The translations under genes and the position numbers were made by a program. DNA of 60,978 nucleotides from Pelagibacteraceae bacterium AG-461-B04. Its GTDB lineage: Bacteria > Pseudomonadota > Alphaproteobacteria > Pelagibacterales > AG-422-B15. Below, one piece after another: positions 28,355-37,456 of the stretch. The number at the start of each line of letters is the position of its first letter. Position 1 is the first letter of the stretch. Location: contig QCRN01000009.1 in NCBI GenBank assembly GCA_003211835.1, positions 1 to 60,978 on the forward strand, written 5' to 3'. The notes beneath the pieces are model-generated. The model saw only the letters and a program-made list of their open reading frames with translations. It made no database searches and was not told where the DNA came from.

Positions 28355-29659
28355 ATGCAAGCGTTTTCACCTCGAGAAATAGTTTCTGAATTGGATAGAT
28401 ATATTATTGGTCAAGATGATGCTAAGAAGTCAGTTGCTATTGCACTAAGAAACCGATGGAGACGACAACAACTTCCTGAAGACATGAGAGAGGAAGTTCT
28501 TCCAAAAAATATTTTAATGATTGGTCCAACTGGTATTGGTAAAACAGAGATCTCTAGAAGACTTTCGAAACTGGCTCAAGCGCCTTTTATGAAAGTTGAA
28601 GCAACAAAGTTTACGGAAGTCGGTTACGTTGGGAGAGATGTAGAGTCTATTGTGCGTGACTTGATTGAAATTGCAATCACGATGGTACGCGAAATTAAAA
28701 GAAAAGAAGTTAAAGCAAAAGCGCAGCTGGCAGCTGAAGAACGAGTGTTGGACTCATTAGTTGGTCCTGGTGCTGGACCTACTACACGTGAAAGTTTTAG
28801 AAAAAAATTAAGGAACGGTGAGCTTGAAGAAAAAGAAATAGAAGTATCGGTTCAAGATACTGGATCCTTTCCAACAATTGATTTGCAAGGAGGACAGGGA
28901 GCCGGTGTTGGCATGATTAATCTTAACGACATGCTAGGCAAGGCAATGGGTCCAAAAACAAAAAAGAAGAAAATGACTGTAGGAGATTCATACGAGACAC
29001 TTGTAAATGAAGAGTCGGATAAACTTATTGATACAGATCAAATCGTAAATGAGGCAAAAAAAGCAGTTGAAGATAATGGTATCGTGTTTATTGATGAAAT
29101 AGATAAAGTCTGTGCACGTAGTGAGAGAGTGGGTGGTGATGTATCTCGAGAGGGCGTTCAAAGGGACCTTCTTCCACTAATTGAAGGCACAACTGTCAAC
29201 ACGAAACACGGAACTATAAAAACAGATCATATTCTATTTATCGCTTCAGGGGCTTTTCAACTATCGAAACCATCAGATTTACTCCCCGAATTACAAGGAA
29301 GGCTGCCTATAAGGGTAAACTTAAAGGCATTAACACAAGAGGACTTTAAACGTATACTCACTGAACCGAAGTATAGTTTGATCAAGCAATATGAAGCATT
29401 AATGGGAACTGAGAATGTCAAAATTAACTTCAGTAAGGATGGAATTGACGCTATTGCAACTCTTGCTGTTGATATAAATTCGACGATCGAAAATATTGGG
29501 GCACGAAGACTTCATACAATTCTTGAGCGAGTTTTAGAAGACATTAGTTTTTCCGCAGCTGATAAAGGTGGAGAGAATATTACAATAGACGCAAAGTATG
29601 TAAAAAGTAATGTTAGCGAACTATCTAAGGATACAGATTTATCTAAATTCATTCTTTAA
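28355..29659 (+). CDS. hslU: HslU ATPase subunit (ClpY)
   Basis: A 434-residue AAA+ unfoldase that feeds substrates to HslV. It opens with [34 protein letters not shown] pattern (about 4-37). Walker A is GPTGIGKTE (about 58-66), Walker B is [12 protein letters not shown] (about 242-253), and a family I-domain lies between them. The C-terminal tail ending LSKFIL is the motif that docks into HslV. All motifs are intact. Confidence 0.98.
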   Translation: MQAFSPREIVSELDRYIIGQDDAKKSVAIALRNRWRRQQLPEDMREEVLPKNILMIGPTGIGKTEISRRLSKLAQAPFMKVEATKFTEVGYVGRDVESIVRDLIEIAITMVREIKRKEVKAKAQLAAEERVLDSLVGPGAGPTTRESFRKKLRNGELEEKEIEVSVQDTGSFPTIDLQGGQGAGVGMINLNDMLGKAMGPKTKKKKMTVGDSYETLVNEESDKLIDTDQIVNEAKKAVEDNGIVFIDEIDKVCARSERVGGDVSREGVQRDLLPLIEGTTVNTKHGTIKTDHILFIASGAFQLSKPSDLLPELQGRLPIRVNLKALTQEDFKRILTEPKYSLIKQYEALMGTENVKINFSKDGIDAIATLAVDINSTIENIGARRLHTILERVLEDISFSAADKGGENITIDAKYVKSNVSELSKDTDLSKFIL

Positions 29660-29662
29660 GCA

Positions 29663-30091
29663 ATGTCTTTAAAAGAAAAAAAAACATATATTAGTAAATT
29701 GAAAATACGCTATTCAGAAGTTGATAGACAGAATATTGTTTATAACTCTCACTACCTAACTTATTATGACATTTCCTTGAGTGAGATGCTTGATAGTTTA
29801 TTTGACCAAGAAGAATATATTAAGGAAACTAATAATGAGTTTCATACAGTTGCGGCTCAATTAAATTTTAAAAATCCAGCAAGACTAAATGACGAAATAA
29901 GCATTTACACAGCAATTAAAAAAATTGGAAATTCAAGCATTACATTTGCGCAAGAAATATATAGAAATGGATCTGATGAATTGATAAATGAGGCTGAAAT
30001 TATCTGGGTTAATACTAATCAAGATGAAATGAAGCCAGCATCTATTCCAAAAGATTTAAAAAATAAGTTTGGTAAATATATATTAAATTAG
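29663..30091 (+). CDS. Acyl-CoA thioesterase, YbgC/4HBT type
   Basis: A 142-residue hotdog thioesterase. The signature RYSEVDRQNIVYNSHYLTYYDIS (about residues 15-37; the conserved Asp in the YxxxD and the N-H-Y segment) is the 4-hydroxybenzoyl-CoA thioesterase active-site region. It presumably hydrolyses short or aromatic acyl-CoA. It follows hslU by three bases and may be transcribed with it. It converges with the Tim44-like gene, sharing overlapping stop codons. The substrate is unknown. Confidence 0.85.
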   Translation: MSLKEKKTYISKLKIRYSEVDRQNIVYNSHYLTYYDISLSEMLDSLFDQEEYIKETNNEFHTVAAQLNFKNPARLNDEISIYTAIKKIGNSSITFAQEIYRNGSDELINEAEIIWVNTNQDEMKPASIPKDLKNKFGKYILN

Positions 30092-30702
30092 TCAGTCGTA
30101 GCTGCCAAAAGCCAATTAGACCCTTTTGATTTTTGATTTTTCTCGAAAGTCCAGACATCAGTTATTTTCTGGACTTGATTCAAGCTTCCTGAAATAACTT
30201 CATCTTTATTATTCTTTATACATGTAATCATTTCAGAAATAAATCTCACACTAACTTCCATAGGATTTTTCTTTAAATCTTTATGAACAATTTCAGACTT
30301 TTCAATACCGATAAAATTAAATTCTACTGATTCACTTTTACTATTACGCTCATCTATCACAGATGAAAAGCTGTCCATAACATCGCTTGATAAGAGAGGC
30401 TTTAAAGCTTCTTTATTACCATTCTCAAAGTTAGTTACAATAGTCTCATAAGCATTAGATGCACCTTTAAGGAAATCATCCTTGTCAAACCAACCATCCT
30501 CTCTACTTGGCGCGTCAGTTTCAGATTTGATTTCTATAACTTTCTCAGTTTGAGTTTGTTGAGGAGTTTCGTAATTGAATGAAGACTTGTCGGTTTTCTC
30601 ATGACCTGTTCGTCTTCCCAGAACACTTCTTAAACGCAACAAAACTATACCAGCTATGATTGCTAGTATTAATATATCTAAGTATTGAAATGCTTCACTC
30701 AT
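30088..30702 (-). CDS. Tim44/TimA-domain membrane protein
   Basis: A 204-residue protein with one N-terminal transmembrane helix (about 8-26; ILILAIIAGIVLLRLRSVLG), a charged linker, and a C-terminal Tim44-like domain (about 75-200; FLKGASNAYETIVTNFENGN, VSVRFISEMI, WTFEKNQKSKGSNWLLAAT). The family is related to mitochondrial Tim44. In alphaproteobacteria the protein is exported or membrane-bound, of uncertain function, and lies divergent to fxsA-secB, as here. It is a good lineage marker for Alphaproteobacteria. Confidence 0.88.
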   Translation of the reverse strand: MSEAFQYLDILILAIIAGIVLLRLRSVLGRRTGHEKTDKSSFNYETPQQTQTEKVIEIKSETDAPSREDGWFDKDDFLKGASNAYETIVTNFENGNKEALKPLLSSDVMDSFSSVIDERNSKSESVEFNFIGIEKSEIVHKDLKKNPMEVSVRFISEMITCIKNNKDEVISGSLNQVQKITDVWTFEKNQKSKGSNWLLAATTD

Positions 30703-30767
30703 ATGTACAAATATTATAAGATCCTTATTTAGGTATTTAAACTAAAGTTTCAACATTTATAGCTATT

Positions 30768-31211
30768 TTGTTTCTATTATTACTCATTATATTTATCGTA
30801 ATTCCAGTCATAGAGATTAGTCTCTTTATTGAAATTGGCAGTTTTATTGGTTCATTTAACACAATATTGCTAATTTTTACAACTGCATTGATTGGAGTTT
30901 ATTTTGTAAGGCAACAAGGAATCAGTACCTATTCTAAGTTATATAATCAACTACAGAATCAAGAGGCCCCAATTCAAACTATGTTTGAAGGGTTGGTGAT
31001 ATTAATATCTGGAATTTTGCTAATCACTCCAGGCTTTTTCACAGACGCATTAGGGTTTCTTGGACTCATCCCCCTAACAAGAGTAATTTTCATAAAGATA
31101 GTAGCGAACTCTGTTCTTTCTAGATATGGTATGAAAAATCATAGTTCAGATGATGAATCCATCGAAGGAGACTTTGAAGAAATTAATGACGATGAGGATA
31201 GAATAAAATAA
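30768..31211 (+). CDS. fxsA: FxsA family membrane protein
   Basis: A 147-residue inner-membrane protein with about three to four hydrophobic segments. It matches FxsA: an N-terminal LLLLIIFIVIPVIEISLFIEIG, then ALIGVYFVRQQG and a GLVILISGILLITPGFFTDALGFLGLIP segment with the family's TPGF-TD motif (about residues 78-105). The start is a TTG, with no ATG nearby. E. coli FxsA modulates phage exclusion by the F plasmid; its native role is unclear. It overlaps secB by one base. Confidence 0.9.
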   Translation: MFLLLLIIFIVIPVIEISLFIEIGSFIGSFNTILLIFTTALIGVYFVRQQGISTYSKLYNQLQNQEAPIQTMFEGLVILISGILLITPGFFTDALGFLGLIPLTRVIFIKIVANSVLSRYGMKNHSSDDESIEGDFEEINDDEDRIK

Positions 31212-31633
31212 TGGATGTATCTGCAAAAATAATAACACAATTTGTAAAAGACTTATCATTTGAAAACCCCATGGGACCTGGTGCATTTCAAAAAGGAAGT
31301 GAAAGGCCTGCCATCAATGCAAATGTTGATGTGAAAGCTGCTAATAGAAAAGATACTGATATTTATGAAGTTGAGTTAAACATTAATATTAGTGCTAAGC
31401 GTGAAGATAAAAATATTTATATTATAGATTTAAAATATGTAGGTTTATTTGAAATTAAAAATCTTACAGAAGATATAAAGGAAGCTTATCTATTAGTTGA
31501 GTGTCCAAGGCAACTGTTTCCTTTTGCAAGACGCATTGTATACGATATGCATGCAGATGGATCTTTGCCTCCTCTAATGCTTGACCCTGTTAATTTTGCT
31601 GATCTTTATGAAAAAAGAAAAAAGATAAATTAA
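31211..31633 (+). CDS. secB: Protein-export chaperone SecB
   Basis: A 140-residue tetrameric cytosolic chaperone that keeps preproteins unfolded and passes them to SecA. Family segments are QFVKDLSFENPMGPGAF (about 10-26), the EVELNINISAK beta strands and LVECPRQLFPFARRIVYDMHADGSLPPLMLDPVNF (positions about 96-130). Its presence fits a cell with a busy outer membrane, such as the porin and lipoproteins encoded here. It ends with stop codons overlapping those of the NUDIX gene. Confidence 0.97.
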   Translation: MDVSAKIITQFVKDLSFENPMGPGAFQKGSERPAINANVDVKAANRKDTDIYEVELNINISAKREDKNIYIIDLKYVGLFEIKNLTEDIKEAYLLVECPRQLFPFARRIVYDMHADGSLPPLMLDPVNFADLYEKRKKIN

Positions 31634-32454
31634 TAAGTTACAAGCCTTGGTTTGCCGTCCACAACATCAAATACAGGTTCAACTTTTGGAATCTCAGTGA
31701 TCGATTTATCTTTCATTGAATGCAACAATGTTTTGGTATTTTGAAAGTCTCTAATCAGTTCAAGATTTTTTATTGTTGGCATTATCATGGGGAACTCACC
31801 GGACTTATATAAATCGAGTGCAACTTTAGGCTCCAACCAGCGACTTTCAACCCCCTCTAAACCGTCATGTGTAGCTAGTTGGTTAGGACAACAAGCAATA
31901 AAAAACCTGGTACTATATCTTCTTTTTTCAATCATTGGTGTAATCCAATGGGAGATATATGCTATTTCACTGGTTGATAATGTTAGATCAAATTTATCGA
32001 TTAATTCTAAGAAAACATCTTTGCCTTCGAGCAATTTTTTTTTGTATTGATTAATAATTTCTAATTCAGAACTAGTAAGATTACCTAGGTTTATTTTTCT
32101 TTTTTCGTTGTCAGCAAGAAGTATACCACTCTCTTCAAAACATTCTCGTATGCAGGCAATCCAATAAATTAATCCACCAGATTTTAATCCAAGTCTTCTT
32201 GAAGCCTCTTCATCATTTAATGATGGACTGTACTCATTTATATTTTTGATATCATCGCTGCTATCAACTTTTCCTCCAGGAAATACCCATGCTCCTCCAA
32301 AGTTTGTTTTCATAGCACGCTTAATCATAAAAACTTCTATTTTAGAATTATGATCTCTAACTAATAAAACAGTTGCTGCTGGTATTAATGGTTGCTTACT
32401 TTCATTCGTATTTGATAATGTGTGATTAATTTTATAGTTTTGATAATCATTCAT
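31630..32454 (-). CDS. NUDIX hydrolase with an insertion inside the Nudix box (NUDT19-like)
   Basis: A 274-residue NUDIX protein. The Nudix box is split: GGAWVFPGGKVDSSD begins it and RECFEESGILLA (about 41 residues later) completes the REUxEExGU part. The inserted stretch contains a DDIKNIN...RRLGLKSGG linker. This arrangement is known in the NUDT19/RP2p group, some of which act on CoA derivatives, so a CoA or nucleotide-diphosphate substrate is possible. The ATG at 32454 is preferred over an upstream start inside dnaQ. It sits between secB and dnaQ, interrupting a commonly conserved pairing. Confidence 0.83.
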   Translation of the reverse strand: MNDYQNYKINHTLSNTNESKQPLIPAATVLLVRDHNSKIEVFMIKRAMKTNFGGAWVFPGGKVDSSDDIKNINEYSPSLNDEEASRRLGLKSGGLIYWIACIRECFEESGILLADNEKRKINLGNLTSSELEIINQYKKKLLEGKDVFLELIDKFDLTLSTSEIAYISHWITPMIEKRRYSTRFFIACCPNQLATHDGLEGVESRWLEPKVALDLYKSGEFPMIMPTIKNLELIRDFQNTKTLLHSMKDKSITEIPKVEPVFDVVDGKPRLVTY

Positions 32455-33145
32455 TATTATATTGCTCTTTTTTCTTCCAAATGGAGTTTTCACCAAGTGT
32501 CTCAACAAAAGCTTTGTGCAACTCTTTATCGTCGTCTGTTAGTCTTGTTGCGAGTTCTCTATTTTGAATCTTTTGAATATCAAAATTTGACTCAGAACTA
32601 GCTTTTTGATTATTAACGTTTAGATCAAGACTCAGCTCACGGGCATCCATGAGTTCTATGTAAACTCTTGCGAGAAGTTCCGTGTCAATTGTAGCTGAGT
32701 GTATTTCTCGCTCTTTATTGTCGATGGAAAATCTCTTACATAAAGCATCTAGCGACACGCTTTGACCAGGAAACTTTTCTCTTGCAATAGAAACTGTATC
32801 CACTTTTTTATTTTTGATACTTTCTTTCCCACATGCGCTAAGTTCATGGTTTAAAAAGCCGATGTCAAAATCAACATTGTGCGCAATGATCGTATCTTGT
32901 CCAACAAAGTCGAGAAAATCGTCAGCAATTTTTTCAAACAACGGCTTATCTTTTAAAAACTCATAACTCAGTCCATGAACTTTAAAAGAGGCTTCTGGGA
33001 CGTCCCTCATTGGGTTTATATATTGTTGATAAACCCTACCTGTCGGCAGAAAATCAACCAATTCAATGGCTGCAATTTCAATCACTCTATGACCCTCAGA
33101 AGGTCTCAGACCTGTAGTTTCTGTATCTAGAACGATTTCTCTCAT
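32447..33145 (-). CDS. dnaQ: DNA polymerase III epsilon subunit (3'-5' proofreading exonuclease)
   Basis: A 232-residue DEDDh exonuclease. Exo I is EIVLDTETTGL (about 3-13), Exo II is IIAHNVDFDIGFLNHEL (about 89-105), and Exo III is HSATIDTELLARVYIEL (about 154-170), with the catalytic His and Asp. A short C-terminal tail binds the polymerase subunit. It is coupled to coaE (start overlap 4 bp) in the conserved maf-aroE-coaE-dnaQ block beside the candidate origin. Confidence 0.97.
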   Translation of the reverse strand: MREIVLDTETTGLRPSEGHRVIEIAAIELVDFLPTGRVYQQYINPMRDVPEASFKVHGLSYEFLKDKPLFEKIADDFLDFVGQDTIIAHNVDFDIGFLNHELSACGKESIKNKKVDTVSIAREKFPGQSVSLDALCKRFSIDNKEREIHSATIDTELLARVYIELMDARELSLDLNVNNQKASSESNFDIQKIQNRELATRLTDDDKELHKAFVETLGENSIWKKKEQYNNE

Positions 33146-33765
33146 TTCTTATAGAAGGCTTTCCATGCTTTAGGATTAATCAATTTTATTTTAGATACAA
33201 CATCTTTTACTTCGAGTTTTGTCTCATCTAAAGTTTGATCTGTTGAGATTATGTAGTCTGCTTTCTTTAATTTTTCTCGGTCTGGCATTTGTTGATTCTT
33301 TATCGAGTTAAAAATTTCTAAAGGCACCTTTCTTTCTGTGACCACTCTTTCTTTTTGTTTGTCTTCTGATGCTGTCACCACAACGGAAACATCGATATAC
33401 TTTTCTCCACCTGTTTCAAATAATAGAGGGATATCCAGAATACATCCTGGGCTATCTTCGCTTATTAATTTCTCAATGTATACGATTTGATACCGTCTGG
33501 TAGCTGGATGAACAATTTTTTCAAGATCTCTAAACTTCTCAGGTTCTTTATTAAGTATGTCTCTAAGCGCAATTCGATTTACTTTTCCCTCTGATTTAGT
33601 TCCAGGAAAAGACTCTTCAATTTTGTTAATTACTTCTTCATCGTTTTCATAAATATAGTGAACGGTGTCATCTGCATTGTAGAGGCCAAAACCATACTCG
33701 GTAAACATCTTAGCGACTGTAGATTTTCCCATGCCAATGGATCCTGTTACACCTATTAACAACAT
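33142..33765 (-). CDS. coaE: Dephospho-CoA kinase
   Basis: A 207-residue P-loop kinase for the last step of coenzyme A synthesis. Walker A is GVTGSIGMGKSTVA (about 5-18), and LNADDTVHYIYE-like YNADDTVHYI and the lid segment TERKVPLEIFNSIKNQQMP follow in the usual order. The length is typical. Its start shares one base with the aroE stop. Confidence 0.96.
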   Translation of the reverse strand: MLLIGVTGSIGMGKSTVAKMFTEYGFGLYNADDTVHYIYENDEEVINKIEESFPGTKSEGKVNRIALRDILNKEPEKFRDLEKIVHPATRRYQIVYIEKLISEDSPGCILDIPLLFETGGEKYIDVSVVVTASEDKQKERVVTERKVPLEIFNSIKNQQMPDREKLKKADYIISTDQTLDETKLEVKDVVSKIKLINPKAWKAFYKK

Positions 33766-34592
33766 TACACACTCTCCAATAGTGATATTAATTCGCCACT
33801 AACACCCACTTTAATTTCATGCCATATCTGAAAAGAGCAAGCCGCTTGTTCAATTAACATGCGTAATCCATTTTGAACTTTTAAACCTTTTGCTTCCGCT
33901 TGTTCTAAAAAACTGGATCGCTTAGGGTTATAAATTAAATCATAAATAAATGTTTCCATTCCTATATTTTCAAAACTCAAAATATTATTACGCTCTCCTT
34001 CCTTTTGCCCAAGGCTAGTTGTGTTAACAATGAACGATGAGGAGTTAGCGTAATCATCCAGTTCTTCTGTGCTAACGGGACTTGAATTTATTGATAAATC
34101 ATCAAGCAAAATCGCTGCTTTTTCAGGTGTTCTGTTAAACAATCTCACATGGCCCCCCAATTCATTTAACGCATGAACGACAGACCTGGCGGAGCCCCCG
34201 GCCCCCAGAACAAGTGTCTTTTTGTTAGTAATATTTTCTTCTATTGTTTTCTTATCTAAAGAATTAATGAAACCAACTGCGTCAGTATTGTCAGCGTTTA
34301 TTTTGTCAGAGCTTAGGGTAAGAGTATTGGCTGACCTGAGTTTTTTTGAAACGTTAGATGTTTCATCGCTAATATTGAACGCGAGTTCTTTGAGGGGGAC
34401 TGTGACATTTAACCCTTCATAACCTTCTACCCTAAGGTTGTTGATCTGCTCTTCAAACTTATTTGGATCTACGTTTATTTTCTCGTATGGCTTTGTATCT
34501 AGCCCCAATTCCCCAATCCAATGATTATGAATAATCGGTGAAAGACTGTGGTCAACTGGAAAACCTATAACCGCCGTTCTGTCAGTGGTCAT
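33765..34592 (-). CDS. aroE: Shikimate dehydrogenase
   Basis: A 275-residue NADPH-dependent enzyme reducing 3-dehydroshikimate in the aromatic amino-acid pathway. VIGFPVDHSLSPIIHNHW (about 8-25) carries the substrate-binding SxS pattern, LNVTVPLKE contains the catalytic Lys, and VLGAGGSARSVVHAL (about 125-139) is the cofactor loop. The ATG at 34592 overlaps the maf stop by 11 bp, and a TTG three codons upstream is less likely. Confidence 0.96.
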   Translation of the reverse strand: MTTDRTAVIGFPVDHSLSPIIHNHWIGELGLDTKPYEKINVDPNKFEEQINNLRVEGYEGLNVTVPLKELAFNISDETSNVSKKLRSANTLTLSSDKINADNTDAVGFINSLDKKTIEENITNKKTLVLGAGGSARSVVHALNELGGHVRLFNRTPEKAAILLDDLSINSSPVSTEELDDYANSSSFIVNTTSLGQKEGERNNILSFENIGMETFIYDLIYNPKRSSFLEQAEAKGLKVQNGLRMLIEQAACSFQIWHEIKVGVSGELISLLESV

Positions 34593-35184
34593 TGTTTTCA
34601 AACAACATGCCGTTGTCCCATAAAAATTGTGTTAATGGTATCATTGATATTCCTTGAATTGAAAATAAATCACTTCCGACACGCTCAAATAATTTTATAC
34701 CTTCTTCTTCAATTGCATAAACCCCGACTAAGCCAAGTATCTTTTCATCAACACTCTCTAAGTATTCTTTGATGACTTCTTCATCAAGTATTCTCATTTT
34801 CATTTTTCCTCTATCAATATGTTTCCATATTATATTGTTTTCTTTAGCTACTACTGTTGTTGTTATAAGTGTGTGTTCCTTTCCACTCATGCTCTTTAGT
34901 TGTTCGTGAGCTTCATCAAAGTTTTTTGCTTTATTAACCAGCTTACCATTTAGGTCCAATCCTTGATCGGATCCTATAATTAATCCATCGTTTGATATGG
35001 ATGCCTTTAAAGCCTTCATCTCAGCCAGCTTTGTAACAATTTCTTCTGGTGAACTTTCAGACATGGATAGTTTAATTTCATCCTCATCAACACCATGATC
35101 AACTGCTTTAAATTTTATTTTGGCGTTTGTTAGCAGTCTTGCGCGTGTTTGACTTTTAGACGCTAGTGTTATTTGTGTGTTCAT
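34582..35184 (-). CDS. Maf-family nucleoside triphosphate pyrophosphatase
   Basis: A 200-residue Maf protein, hydrolysing modified or canonical nucleoside triphosphates to monophosphates. The opening ITLASKSQTRARLL (about 4-17) matches the SxSPRR-type motif, with T in place of P-R. The segments DGLIIGSDQGLDLNGKLVNKA and DEEVIKEYLESVDEKILGLVGVYAIEE contain the other conserved acidic positions. Which subfamily (YhdE dTTP/UTP or YceF 7-methyl-GTP) cannot be decided. It is the first leftward gene from the candidate origin. Confidence 0.9.
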   Translation of the reverse strand: MNTQITLASKSQTRARLLTNAKIKFKAVDHGVDEDEIKLSMSESSPEEIVTKLAEMKALKASISNDGLIIGSDQGLDLNGKLVNKAKNFDEAHEQLKSMSGKEHTLITTTVVAKENNIIWKHIDRGKMKMRILDEEVIKEYLESVDEKILGLVGVYAIEEEGIKLFERVGSDLFSIQGISMIPLTQFLWDNGMLFENNDH

Positions 35185-35459
35185 AAGCTATTAACAACCT
35201 GAGTAGTCAGTGTGGATATATATTATATCTTTACTGTTTTTAAACATTTACAATATTTTGGCCTTTTTATCCTATATTTTCTTGCTTTTCATCCACCTGT
35301 GGATAATGCCTCAACTATTGTTCTACCTTGTGGGTAATGTCACAAATGCTTTAAATGTCACTATTAAAAGCATGTATTGATTTGTGGGCAAGTAAGAGGT
35401 TTTTATATATACACATCATCACAGGTACATAAACTAATACTACCTTATATATATATTAT
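35185..35459. other. Candidate chromosomal replication origin (oriC)
   Basis: The longest non-coding gap in the window, 275 bp, lies between divergent maf and hemE, the same neighbourhood as the Caulobacter origin. It holds a perfect DnaA box TGTGGATAA at 35298-35306 and near matches TGTGGATAT (35211-35219, 8/9), TGTGGGTAA (35329-35337, 8/9) and TGTGGGCAA (35383-35391, 7/9), all in the same orientation. The perfect box forms a small dyad with ATCCAC just before it. AT-only runs at 35217-35230 and 35444-35460 could serve as unwinding elements. parS and parAB lie about 11-13 kb away, as expected for an origin region. Function is inferred. Confidence 0.6.
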
Positions 35460-36443
35460 ATGAGTATTCTTATAGAAACACTAAAAGGCAAAAAGACAAA
35501 AACCCCTATTTGGTTAATGAGACAAGCAGGAAGACATTTGCCTGAATATATTAAAGTAAGACAAAAATACAAAGACCTTATGGAAATGTTCCTCGATCCT
35601 GAGGTGGTGACCAAGATCTCACTTCAACCCGTAGAACGATATGGGATGGACGCATGCATAATGTTTTCCGATATATTAATGATTCCCTATGCATCTGGAT
35701 GCGATGTTAGCTTTAAAGAGGGTGTGGGTCCCCAAGTTAAATTTGATGAGAAGTTTAATTTTGCATCACATAAGTTGGACCCAGTTATAAAAGGCATTGA
35801 AAACATCAAAAAGGCATCCGAAGTTCCCTTAATAGGGTTTGCAGGAGGACCCTGGACAACGTTGTTATATTGTTTGTTTGATAAAGAAGAAAGATCACAG
35901 ATGAACAAAGGCCTCATTCATAAAAATGAAAAAAGAATAAACACTCACATCGAAGATCTAACTGACATAATTTCTAATTACGCAGTACAACAAGTAAATG
36001 CGGGCATTGATGCATTTCAAATATTTGAGTCTGCAGCTGAAGATCTTGAAGATGAATATCTTGATCGATGGTGCCTTAAACCTACACAAAAAATTATTCA
36101 TTCGATAAAGAGTAAAACAGACATACCTGTTATTGGATTCCCAAGAAAAACAAGTGAGGAGGGGTATGTGAAATATTCAAATATAGATAAACTTGATTGT
36201 ATAAGCTTAGATTACGATTTTAATTTGGATCATATCAACAAACTAAATCCGGATGTTGCCTTTCAAGGAAACCTAAACCCAGTAGCCTTATTGGCAGAGA
36301 ATAATATCTTGCAAGAAGAGGTGGATAAAATATTAATTGCTTTTAAAGATAGAGCACATATTTTTAATCTTGGGCATGGAGTGTCACCAAACACCTCAAT
36401 TAAGAAAGTAGAAGAACTTGTAAACATAATAAGAGGAAAATGA
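35460..36443 (+). CDS. hemE: Uroporphyrinogen decarboxylase
   Basis: A 327-residue TIM-barrel enzyme converting uroporphyrinogen III to coproporphyrinogen III in haem synthesis. PIWLMRQAGRHLPEY (about 17-31) carries the catalytic Arg residues, MFSDILMIPYASG contains the catalytic Asp, and the GFAGGPWTT and FNLGHGVSPNT segments are diagnostic. It is slightly shorter than the usual ~345. It is the first gene rightward of the candidate origin; hemH begins in a 4-bp overlap. Confidence 0.97.
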   Translation: MSILIETLKGKKTKTPIWLMRQAGRHLPEYIKVRQKYKDLMEMFLDPEVVTKISLQPVERYGMDACIMFSDILMIPYASGCDVSFKEGVGPQVKFDEKFNFASHKLDPVIKGIENIKKASEVPLIGFAGGPWTTLLYCLFDKEERSQMNKGLIHKNEKRINTHIEDLTDIISNYAVQQVNAGIDAFQIFESAAEDLEDEYLDRWCLKPTQKIIHSIKSKTDIPVIGFPRKTSEEGYVKYSNIDKLDCISLDYDFNLDHINKLNPDVAFQGNLNPVALLAENNILQEEVDKILIAFKDRAHIFNLGHGVSPNTSIKKVEELVNIIRGK

Positions 36444-37456
36444 AAACAGCTGTTGTACTATTTAATTTGGGCGGACCCGACAAACAAGAAAGTGTGAAGC
36501 CTTTTCTGTTCAACCTTTTTAACGATCCAAACATATTTAAGTTACCCAATCCGTTTCGCTTCTTATTAGCAAAATTGATATCGACCTTGCGAACAAAGGA
36601 AGCAACTGAAATATATTCCGAAATTGGAGGTAAATCACCAATTCTGGACATCACAAACGATCAGGCCATTGTACTTGAAGAGACCTTAGCAAAACAAGGC
36701 ATGTCTTCCAAGGTCTTTGTGTGCATGCGTTACTGGCATCCCATGACGGCCGAAATCGTTAAAGAGGTGAAAGATTACAATCCAGATAATATTTTCTTAC
36801 TTCCTCTTTATCCTCAATACTCAACCACAACCACCAAATCTTCTTTAGATCTTTGGTTTAAAGAGGCAAAGAAACAAAACTTATTAGTCCCGACAAAATA
36901 TACTTGCTGTTATCCGATGGATAAGAAATTCATTGAGTCTCATCAGCGTTTAATACAAAAGAAAATAGATCACATTAAAGATAAAAAGATCAGGATTTTA
37001 TTTTCTGCTCACAGCCTGCCCGTTTCAATTATTAAAGGCGGTGATCCATATCAATGGCAGGTTGAACAAACTGTAAGTGCTGTCATGACCGGACTTAAAG
37101 GACACGACGATCACGTATTAGCTTATCAGAGCAAGGTGACACCTGTTAAGTGGCTAGAACCAGCTACTCCAAGTGAGATTGAAAAAGCAATTAAAGAAGA
37201 TGTAGCAATTATTATTGTTCCGATTGCTTTTGTTTCAGATCATTCTGAAACTTTAGTTGAGCTTGATATTGAATATAAAGAAATGGCGGATGAAATGGGT
37301 TACAAACATTATTTTCGTTCAGAGTCTTTAAACATTGATTCTGTATTTATAGAAAGTTTAGCTGAAATAGTTACCAAATCAGATCAGACGAGCAATGTAA
37401 ATATTGCTGAAAAAATTTGTCCAACGACATTTAAACGCTGCTACCATCAAATATAA
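36440..37456 (+). CDS. hemH: Ferrochelatase
   Basis: A 338-residue enzyme inserting ferrous iron into protoporphyrin IX. It opens AVVLFNLGGPDKQESVKPFL, typical for the family. The iron-binding catalytic His is in LFSAHSLPVSI (about 189-199), and YQSKVTPVKWLEP and IPIAFVSDHSETLVELDIEY with the conserved Glu follow (about 233-275). It overlaps hemE and hemJ, forming a three-gene haem unit. Confidence 0.97.
   Translation: MKTAVVLFNLGGPDKQESVKPFLFNLFNDPNIFKLPNPFRFLLAKLISTLRTKEATEIYSEIGGKSPILDITNDQAIVLEETLAKQGMSSKVFVCMRYWHPMTAEIVKEVKDYNPDNIFLLPLYPQYSTTTTKSSLDLWFKEAKKQNLLVPTKYTCCYPMDKKFIESHQRLIQKKIDHIKDKKIRILFSAHSLPVSIIKGGDPYQWQVEQTVSAVMTGLKGHDDHVLAYQSKVTPVKWLEPATPSEIEKAIKEDVAIIIVPIAFVSDHSETLVELDIEYKEMADEMGYKHYFRSESLNIDSVFIESLAEIVTKSDQTSNVNIAEKICPTTFKRCYHQI

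Noticed and set aside
35351-35367. Possible CtrA site (two TTAA half-sites) in the candidate origin
   Set aside because: The half-sites are separated by 9 bases, not the 7 required by the CtrA consensus.
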